DNA of 64,000 nucleotides from Nyssa sinensis (taxonomy: Eukaryota > Streptophyta > Magnoliopsida > Cornales > Nyssaceae). The stretch spans positions 54,873,727 to 54,937,726 of the forward strand of contig CM018047.1 in NCBI GenBank assembly GCA_008638375.1, read 5' to 3'. The position numbers and the translations under genes were made by a program. This document shows, piece after piece, positions 61,068 through 64,000 of the stretch. Every line of letters begins with the position of its first letter. The first letter of the stretch is position 1. Under the pieces are notes generated by a model, which saw only the letters and a list, made by a program, of their open reading frames with translations, was not told the origin of the DNA and did not search any database.

Positions 61068-61830
61068 TATATATGTAACTATTTATCTCTTTAATAATTA
61101 ATATTATAAAGACTTTTTTTAAAACAAATTATTAATTATTATCTAATAAAATTATTAATTATCTACCCTAAAATTAAGTTAATTCCTTAAAAAGATTATT
61201 AATTTATTGAATATTAATTATAAGAGAGTCGAGTGTAGATGTCAATCTTGAATACATTTGTGACTATGTTTATAAATGTGTATAATCTGCACTGTTTTAG
61301 AACTAATAAATTGTTTTTAAAGTTTCAACCAAATATTAAAAATATAAAACAAATTTGTTTTTCTTCTTATATAGAAAACTGTACATGAAAAATATATATA
61401 TTTTGTAATATAAAATGTTTTATGTCAAAATAAATAGCACGTAAGTGTCTACTACCTACAGAATGCACATATCCCAAATAATAATATTACCAAAATAAAA
61501 ATAAATCAAAATGATTATTTAAAGAGTAAATTACATTAATTTTCCCTAAGATTTAATGATATTACAAATAAATCTTCTGTAATTTAAAAAATGACATTGA
61601 CTTTCCTTTTGCTTCAATTGTCGGTACAAATTCTTCCCTCTTGTTATATAGTCGTTAGGGCAACTCACGAAAGCACTTTGTAATTATTCGAAATTTCAAA
61701 ATTATCCTCATTGTACAAAAAGATTAAAATATCCATAATAACTCTTGCATTATAACTATTTTACTCATGTTACTATAATATTGGTCGACATTTTATCCAA
61801 CTTTCTTTACCAATCTCTTTTGGAGGATTG
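58379..61830. other. Intergenic AT-rich spacer
   Basis: Holds (AT)n at about 58,670-58,722 and 61,038-61,064, and a G-run of about 22 at 59,483-59,506. A one-sided MULE-like end, GTAAATTACATTAATTTTCC, is at about 61,526. No gene is recognised. Confidence 0.6.
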
Positions 61831-61975
61831 AATAATTTTAAAAACTAAATTTGTTCATTTAATATATAAATCAAATTGGAATAATTTTTAAAACTAAATT
61901 TATTCCTCTAGCTTGAATAATTTTAAAACTAAATTTGTTCCTCTAGTTTGAAATAATTTTAAAACTAAATTTCTC
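61831..61975. repeat. Short tandem repeat, ~36-49 bp units
   Basis: AATAATTTT(A)AAAACTAAAT recurs at about 61,831, 61,880, 61,916 and 61,952, mostly followed by TT(G/T)(T/A)TTC. An (AT)n run follows at 61,986-62,007. Confidence 0.8.
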
Positions 61976-62007
61976 TCTAACTTTATATATATATATATAT
62001 ATATATA

Positions 62008-62675
62008 TTATATGGAATAAATTTTTACTTAATGTAAAAGTCAAGATTTTCAATCAATTTTTCTTGTATATTCCTTTATGCTGTCAAATTTGTACTTCTA
62101 TAGATACCTGATACTTATTGATTCCACAATTTGATGCTTGTTCTATCTTGTAAAAATTATTGAGAATTTGATTGCTATATCTTGATCATGATTGCTTGTA
62201 CACTTTGTATCATGCCTTGAAAGGCAAATTGATATGTTCTTACTACTGAGAAAATTGATATTCCACATATATGTACACTCTTCGTGAAATTATGATGATC
62301 ATGATATATTATGAGTACCTGGAGTTGTACTCAATCACAACATCCATCTTATGCTATTACTTATAATTGAACAAAAGCGAGGAGCGAAGCCGCTTTACCG
62401 AGTTTACGAGGTGAAGGAGCGCCCCGGATCGAAAAAAAAAAAGATTCCGAGCACGTCTGGTCAAAGTCTATCTTGTCTTTACCACGAGTCATTTTCCTTG
62501 GCTAACAATAATTGAAGTTTTGCACATATCCGCGGGTTCTTCAATTTGCTTTCTCCCTCATAGAGGAAATAAGTAAGGTGGTATACTTTTTTTATCCGCT
62601 TATTGGAACTCCTTCTAATGACCTATGCATTCTGTTATCATTTCTAGTTGGAGGATCCATTAATCCAATTTGAAG
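62008..62675. other. Intergenic spacer
   Basis: A GC-richer patch at 62,370-62,450 precedes the repeat and may belong to the Gypsy element on the right. Nothing definite is seen. Confidence 0.45.
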
Positions 62676-62968
62676 AATACAAGGCTTATAGAGGTCATTG
62701 AAATGGACTAGACCTGGGGTCTGTGCATTAAATGGACCCACCTGAGGTCTGTACATTAAATTGGACCAAGCCTATAGCACTTGTAATGGATACAAGGCTT
62801 ATAGGGGTCATTGAAATGGACCAGACCTGAGGTCTATACATTAAATGGACCAGACTTGGGGGTCTGTGCATTGAATTGGACCAAGCCTATAGCATTTGTA
62901 ATGGATACAAGGCTTATAAGGGTTATTGAAATGGAGCAGACTTGGGGTCTGTGCATTATATTGGAAGC
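62676..62968. repeat. ~114-bp tandem repeat, about 2.6 copies
   Basis: Units begin at ATACAAGGCTTATA, with TACAAGG at 62678, 62791 and 62906 (periods 113 and 115). Each carries two GGACCAGACCTG(A/G)GGTCTGT-type half-units. The open frame through it reflects repetition, not a protein. Confidence 0.88.
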
Positions 62969-62999
62969 GCTTAAAAAGAAAAAGAAAGATTTTATTAAT

Positions 63000-64000
63000 A
63001 GTACTTTCGTAAGTGCTCAACATTCCAGGGCCCAGGCACAGGTTTCTCAGTTACATCCTCTAACCAATAGGTTGTGGGCCTGATGACCTTGGTAACCTTG
63101 TAGGGCCCCTCCCAATTAGGGGAGAGCTTTCCCATAGTGGGAGCTTTGGTGTTTGGGAATACCTTTCTCAAGACGAGATCCCCGAGCTGGAAATTGACGG
63201 GCTTAACCCTTGACTGAAGTTGTTGGTCATTCTGCGCTGGTATGCTTTAGTCTTGATCTTGGCCAGCTCTAGTTTTTCTTCGAGCAGATCAAGATTTTCT
63301 ACAAGCTGATGGTCGTTGGTTTCTTGGTCAAAGGCATCCGACCTTAGGGTTGGCATGCTGATCTCGACAGGAATGACCGTCTTAATACCATATGCAAGTG
63401 AGAACGGTGTTTCTATGGTCGGTGTTCTTCTGGTGGTTCGGTAGGCCTAGAGCACTTTCGGGAGCTCTTCAACCCACTTCTTTTTGGCCTGTTCCAATAT
63501 TTTCTTAATGGCATCAAGAATTATGCGGTTGGTAACCTCTGCTTGCCCATTAGCTTGAGGATGCCCTGGTGAGGAGAAGTGGTGGCTGATGTGCAGGTCT
63601 TCACAAAACTTCCAGAACACCTTTCCGGCAAACTGCGTACCATTGTCGGAGATGATGACGCGGGGGATTCCTGGGATTCAGAGCTTCATACTCGGCCTTG
63701 TTGTTTGAAGCTCTGAATCCCAGGGTAACTGCCTTTTCGATTATAATTCCATCTGGGCACTGGAGCACGATGCCCACTCCTGAACCTCTGTTGGTAGATG
63801 ATCCGTCAGTGTAAATTTTCCATATTGTAGTATCCACGTTGATTTGAGTTTTGTCATGCAGTGCTGGAGTGAGTTCTGGCAAAAAGTCCACCAATACCTA
63901 CCCTTTAATAGAGGTTTGTGGAACGTAGGATATGTCGAATTCCCCCAGCTCCACAGATCACTTGACTAATCGTCCCGAGACCTCAGACTTGTGCAGAATT
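63000..64000 (-). pseudogene. Gypsy pol fragment: RNase H fused to integrase by deletion, continues past the window
   Basis: The minus strand, from the right edge, reads the end of the reverse transcriptase-RNase H region (SGRLVKWSVELGEFDISYVP). It continues with WKIYTDGSSTNRGSGVGIVL and SNNKAEYEAL of a second RNase H domain (63,690-63,830). It then passes abruptly, with a frameshift, into integrase: VIISDNGTQFAGKVF (Asp of the DDE set), SSPGHPQANGQAEVTNRI (Glu), then EISMPTLRSDAF and later C-terminal parts to about 63,030. A stop lies near 63,450. The part between RNase H and the integrase Asp is missing, so the copy is dead. Confidence 0.85.
63670..63724. repeat. Perfect inverted repeat at the deletion junction
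   Basis: CTGGGATTCAGAGCTTC (63671-63687) and GAAGCTCTGAATCCCAG (63707-63723) are exact complements with a 19-nt loop. Pairing extends one base further on the outside. Confidence 0.95.

Noticed and set aside
62811..63083. 90-codon frame
   Set aside because: It is produced by the ~114-bp tandem repeat and has no recognisable motif.

Overview
This window is nuclear DNA from a flowering plant, probably a eudicot; I cannot name the species. The signs are spliced genes with GT/AG introns, low GC, very long transposon-filled introns, and plant-type L1 LINEs, tRNA-derived SINEs, TRIMs and Copia/Gypsy elements. I see two real host genes, both on the + strand. Everything else I can identify is mobile-element debris, simple repeats or unrecognised AT-rich spacer.

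Region 1 (1-17,710) is the 3' two-thirds of gatA, subunit A of the organellar Glu-tRNA(Gln) amidotransferase. Nine exons join in frame between 275 and 17,355 to give 363 residues; the 5' exons lie upstream of the window. One intron (3,712-14,689) is about 11 kb. It holds a hAT-like transposon with a MULE-like element nested in it, several 5'-truncated LINEs in both orientations, a SINE inside a LINE, a twin-primed (inverted) LINE and an inverted pair of dispersed repeats. The last intron carries a triplicated ~500-bp tandem repeat.

Region 2 (17,711-23,526) is a decayed but structurally complete Ty1/Copia element (LTRs 340 and 348 bp, TSD GTTTG). It landed 13 bp after an AATAAA motif in the gatA 3' flank.

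Region 3 (23,532-46,700) is intergenic. It contains a foldback element and a Tekay-like solo LTR (26,521-40,265) with a second Copia element (26,751-33,909, TSD GATAG) nested inside it. It also holds hairpins, palindrome clusters (GTCGAC; GTGAAATTTCAC) and SINE-like units.

Region 4 (about 46,700-54,707) is the gene for Elongin A, a 225-residue protein from eight coding exons. Its first coding intron is exactly an 80-bp L1 tail plus a 19-bp target-site duplication. The duplicated CAG|GT supplies both splice sites, so this looks like a recently gained intron and is the most interesting feature of the window. A 335-bp TRIM sits in the probable 5'-UTR intron.

Region 5 (54,708-64,000) holds a 2.9-kb solo LTR (TSD AACGT), AT-rich spacer with microsatellites, a ~114-bp tandem repeat, and a minus-strand Gypsy pol fragment that runs off the right edge. 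That fragment has an RNase H to integrase deletion with a snap-back inverted repeat at the junction.

The two genes work in unrelated pathways: organelle translation, and nuclear transcription elongation/ubiquitin ligase adaptor. I see no operon-like or pathway logic between them.
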